This document shows, piece after piece, positions 61,384-64,000 of a stretch of 64,000 bases of DNA. The stretch covers positions 4,340,001-4,404,000 of the forward strand of contig OZ252297.1 of NCBI GenBank assembly GCA_965250275.1, in the 5' to 3' direction. Within the stretch, counting starts at the first letter, position 1; the number at the start of each line of letters is the position of its first letter. The notes under the pieces are model-generated. The model was not told the DNA's origin. It searched no databases and saw only the letters and a list, made by a program, of their open reading frames with translations. The translations under genes and the position numbers were made by a program. This stretch comes from G965250275 sp965250275 (GTDB lineage Bacteria; Pseudomonadota; Alphaproteobacteria; Rhodobacterales; Rhodobacteraceae).

Positions 61384-62406
61384 ATGAAAACTCTTCCGCG
61401 ATCGCTGTTGTTACTGGCCGCACCTGTTGTTCTCTTCGGAACCCCGCTGGCTGCTCAGCAGGTGGAATTCTCTTGGGAAGGCGAACTGGAAATCGGCATT
61501 GACGAAGTCTACTCCTCCGATGACCCGACAGCGGAGTTCCGCGACATTTACCCGATCCTGAACTTATCTGGCGAGCTGGCATTCGCCAACGGGATCAGCC
61601 TCTTTGCGGGCGTTGTGGCCGAGCCGGTGGTCGATGCTGCAGATGATCGCGAGTTCGATGACCTGGGCGTCTATCTTGAAGAATTGGGATTGCGCTACGC
61701 AGCGGGGCCCGCAGTGTTCACCGTCGGCAAGTTTTCCCCCACATTCGGCGTCGCCTGGGATGCAACAGCTGGTTTTTACGGTGCATTTTTGGCCGAAGAC
61801 TACGAACTGCTGGAAAAAATTGGCGTGGCTGCAGATGTCTCTCTGGGCGACACAGGCGGTGTTCTGTCGTTTGCGCTCTTCTATGACGATGACACGGCAC
61901 TGAGCCGTTCGATTGGCTTCGACCGGGGGCGAAACGTCGCCGAGTTTGGCGGGGCCGGAAACACTGGGGAGCTTAACAACGCGACCCTTACATGGACCCA
62001 AACCTTTGGCGACAGTACCGATGTTCAGTTGGGCGTCAGGCACCTCAGCGGCAGCACCGGCGATGTCAGCGATGACACGGGGATTGTCGCCAGCGTCAGC
62101 CATGTCTTTGGCAACGGGCTGGGAGTGTTTGGCGAGGTTGCTTCGTTCGACGGCTATGAAGGCAGTGGCAACGATGCGACATATGTCACGCTCAACGCTG
62201 TCTACGGAATTGGGCCGTGGTCGCTGTCGGCAACCCTCGCGCGGCGCGATGTCGATACTGTCGGAACAACCGATCTGGCGTCGATTGCAGCCGAGTATGA
62301 GTTCGACAATGGAGTGATCCTTGGCGCAGCACTCGCGCAGATCGATGAGGCCGGCGTGAAGTCCGATGCTCTTGGCTTCAACATCATCATCCCGCTTGGG
62401 GGGTGA
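61384..62406 (+). CDS. Porin-like outer-membrane beta-barrel protein
   Basis: A 340-residue protein with a signal peptide (cleavage after LAAQ, near residue 25) and alternating hydrophobic beta-strand patterns up to a C-terminal strand (ALGFNIIIPLGG). Strand-like segments include FSWEGELEIGID, GLRYAAGPAVFTVGKFSP and LSATLARRDVDTVG. The charged loops are Asp/Glu-rich. It resembles general porins, but the final residue is Gly rather than Phe, so outer-membrane insertion signals are weak. Substrate is unknown. The ATG at 61384 is chosen by the signal peptide. Confidence 0.75.
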   Translation: MKTLPRSLLLLAAPVVLFGTPLAAQQVEFSWEGELEIGIDEVYSSDDPTAEFRDIYPILNLSGELAFANGISLFAGVVAEPVVDAADDREFDDLGVYLEELGLRYAAGPAVFTVGKFSPTFGVAWDATAGFYGAFLAEDYELLEKIGVAADVSLGDTGGVLSFALFYDDDTALSRSIGFDRGRNVAEFGGAGNTGELNNATLTWTQTFGDSTDVQLGVRHLSGSTGDVSDDTGIVASVSHVFGNGLGVFGEVASFDGYEGSGNDATYVTLNAVYGIGPWSLSATLARRDVDTVGTTDLASIAAEYEFDNGVILGAALAQIDEAGVKSDALGFNIIIPLGG

Positions 62407-62444
62407 GACATATCTGGCATGAAATCCGGGAGCGTCGCGCTTGC

Positions 62445-63131
62445 TCAGTCTCTTTGCATTGAGTTTCGCAGGCGCGCCCACCCACCGGGCGACACAAAGA
62501 ATGACAACCCGAAGCCGGTGCCAAAGCCTGCCAGATCGGCGACCCAGCTGTTGTCCGTCCCGAACAGCACTCCGAACACCAGTTGGATCCCCATCAGAAA
62601 CGCAATCAGCGTGAAGGCGCGGGCCTGGTTGCCACCCACATTGGCCAGCGACCGCCACAACAGGTATGTGAATGCGCCGATCAACCCATATACGGGCGGA
62701 AAGCCCCCGATAAGCCAGGTCGCGCCCGGCACTAAAACGGTGAAGGCGACCGCACCGCCGATTCCGGACAAAACGAAGATCAACAACAGGGCAGCCTGAC
62801 CAAACACCTCGGCCACCATCTTGCCCATGGCCAGTAGGATCACGCCCACAAACAGAGCTTGCGTGAAACTGGCATGCACAAACGGGTACGTGACAAACCG
62901 CATCAGCTGTTCGGGTGGCCAGCGCCCGGTCTCCCACATCCAGCCCAGTAGCTCGGCTGAAAACCCGTAACGCTGGATGGAGGCCAAACGCCACCCGACC
63001 GCATCGGCGCCACCAATCAGGCCTCGCGACCCAAGCACAAAGACGGCTTCAAGACCAACAATGAGCAGAAAGAGGGCCGCCACAACGGGAGGCAATGGAT
63101 TGACAGGGCTGACATTCGGATTGTCGTTCAC
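62445..63131 (-). CDS. Rhomboid-family protein lacking catalytic Ser and His (pseudoprotease)
   Basis: A 228-residue membrane protein with about six helices in the rhomboid order. Active rhomboids have GxSG in helix 4 and His in helix 6. Here the helix-4 motif reads IGGFPPVYGLIGA (Phe144 in place of Ser, Pro145 in place of Gly), and helix 6 reads WVADLAGFGTG (Asp199 in place of His). Helix-2 keeps the first His (His86 in FVHASFTQ) but the next His and the Asn are Gln and Val. The DNA reads plainly and shows no frameshift. It may be an inactive regulator or chaperone-like relative. It lies between a porin gene and trpS. Confidence 0.85.
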   Translation of the reverse strand: MNDNPNVSPVNPLPPVVAALFLLIVGLEAVFVLGSRGLIGGADAVGWRLASIQRYGFSAELLGWMWETGRWPPEQLMRFVTYPFVHASFTQALFVGVILLAMGKMVAEVFGQAALLLIFVLSGIGGAVAFTVLVPGATWLIGGFPPVYGLIGAFTYLLWRSLANVGGNQARAFTLIAFLMGIQLVFGVLFGTDNSWVADLAGFGTGFGLSFFVSPGGWARLRNSMQRD

Positions 63132-63220
63132 CAGAGCTCTTGCCTCCTGTTGCGCTTCTTGACGCCGCTTGGGTGCATGGGTAAGCGAGCCGGGCAGGTT
63201 TTTCCAGTCAGGAGTGTCCG

Positions 63221-64000
63221 ATGTCCCAACCCGCCTTTGCGCCGCGCGTGTTTTCCGGCATTCAGCCGTCGGGCGGTCTGACGCTGGGGAACTACCTGGG
63301 CGCCATGAAACGGTTCGTGGACATGCAAAACACCGGAGACTTCCAGACGGTGTATTGCATGGTTGACCTTCACGCGATCACAACCTGGCAGTCCCCTGCG
63401 GACCTGTCGCGCAATACGCGGGAACTCTGCGCAGGTTTCATTGCGTCGGGCATTGATCCCGAGCAGTCCATTCTGATCAATCAATCGCAGGTCCCCGAAC
63501 ATGCGCAATTGGGCTGGGTGTTCAACTGCGTCGCCCGCATGGGGTGGATGAAGCGCATGACGCAGTTCAAGGACAAGGCTGGCAAGAACGCCGAGAATGC
63601 CTCTTTGGGCCTGTTTGGATACCCCGCCCTGATGGCGGCGGACATCCTGATCTATCATGCCACACATGTGCCGGTGGGCGAGGACCAGAAACAGCATCTG
63701 GAACTGACCCGGGACATCGCCGCGAAATTCAATCACGACTATGGTGTTGATTTCTTCCCGTTGACCGAACCTGTGATCGAAGGGGCTGCAACGCGGGTTA
63801 TGTCGCTGCGCGATGGCAGCAAGAAAATGTCGAAATCCGACCCTTCGGATATGAGCCGGATCAACATGACCGACGACGCCGACGCAATTGCGCAGAAGAT
63901 CCGCAAAGCCCGCACAGATCCGGACCCGCTGCCGGACACGTTGGAAGGGTTGGAAGGACGCCCCGAAGCCCGCAATCTGATCAATATCTACGCCGCGCTG
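63221..64000 (+). CDS. trpS: Tryptophan--tRNA ligase (3' end outside window)
   Basis: The first 260 codons of a class I synthetase. The ATG at 63221 follows AGGAGT. The HIGH-type motif lies in RVFSGIQPSGGLTLGNYLGA, followed by TVYCMVDLHAIT. The KMSKS motif is KKMSKSDPSD near residue 207. The frame is open to the last base of the window, so the C-terminal part is missing. glnD-murJ-trpS proximity is typical of Rhodobacterales. Confidence 0.95.
   Translation, partial: MSQPAFAPRVFSGIQPSGGLTLGNYLGAMKRFVDMQNTGDFQTVYCMVDLHAITTWQSPADLSRNTRELCAGFIASGIDPEQSILINQSQVPEHAQLGWVFNCVARMGWMKRMTQFKDKAGKNAENASLGLFGYPALMAADILIYHATHVPVGEDQKQHLELTRDIAAKFNHDYGVDFFPLTEPVIEGAATRVMSLRDGSKKMSKSDPSDMSRINMTDDADAIAQKIRKARTDPDPLPDTLEGLEGRPEARNLINIYAAL

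Noticed and set aside
61564..62994. A 476-codon minus-strand open frame opposite the porin-like and running into the rhomboid gene
   Set aside because: It overlaps the porin signal-peptide protein and the rhomboid gene in another frame; no motif or ribosome site supports it.
1..64000. tRNA, rRNA, CRISPR arrays, insertion sequences and phage genes
   Set aside because: No cloverleaf-like sequence, regular direct repeats with spacers, transposase motifs or integrase motifs were found by reading. A covariance-model search was not possible here.

Overview
The window looks like a chromosomal segment of a marine Rhodobacterales (Roseobacter-group) alphaproteobacterium. The basis is the GC-rich codon use, a second RpoH-type sigma factor, the mreBCD-mrdA-rodA block, the order glnD-murJ-(rhomboid)-trpS, a short second GltX, and the pairing of rsmI/yraN with an LpoA-type lipoprotein. 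Genus is not assigned. I see no rRNA, tRNA, CRISPR array, insertion sequence or prophage. Almost all of the DNA is coding, and no gene-free stretch exceeds about 300 bases.

Layout. 1-1637: end of a dipeptide/oligopeptide ABC transporter (two permeases). 1686-5083: an orphan amino-acid-type binding protein and a large MscS-type channel, both on the minus strand. 5255-13037: a tightly packed nine-gene glycan operon (nucleotide-sugar dehydrogenase, four glycosyltransferases, histidine phosphatase, deacetylase-like protein, small methyltransferase) with ATGA overlaps. 13274-15153: cold-shock protein, a stand-alone DUF4157 mini-protein with a HELTH motif, a small membrane protein and an L,D-transpeptidase. 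15171-19697: an SRAP protein lacking its usual Cys2 and a TesA-like esterase, divergent from a YbbA/YbbP-type ABC system. 19698-28676: mixed accessory and housekeeping genes (Rrf2 regulator, gamma-glutamylcyclotransferase, MATE pump, gltX, an MmyB-type regulator divergent from two small membrane proteins, Tat-exported metallo-beta-lactamase fold enzyme, amino acid oxidase, mini-zincin). 28741-34985: nadE, a secreted protein made almost wholly of MORN repeats, a small unknown, an SDR, and leuA behind a leucine-rich leader peptide. 35074-42806: YghU-type GST, then the elongasome operon mreB-mreC-mreD-mrdA-rodA and a hydroxyacid dehydrogenase. 42841-49533 (minus): rpoH2-chaN-coaBC-dut-moeB followed by an M3 peptidase. 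49638-53067: cobU-cobC, GST, comM. 53076-55371 (minus): rsmI-yraN-gshB, divergent from an LpoA-like lipoprotein and glnD. 59617-64000: murJ, a porin-like protein, a rhomboid pseudoprotease and the start of trpS.

Envelope biogenesis is the dominant theme: elongasome, MurJ, LpoA-like activator, L,D-transpeptidase, glycan operon and porin. The most notable items are the leuA leader peptide with its downstream perfect inverted repeat, the uncharacterised glycan operon next to a DUF4157 mini-protein, two apparently catalytically altered enzymes (SRAP with Pro2; rhomboid lacking Ser and His), an 18-repeat exported MORN protein, and a CtrA-like site in front of comM. All functions are inferred from sequence reading; no database search was run.
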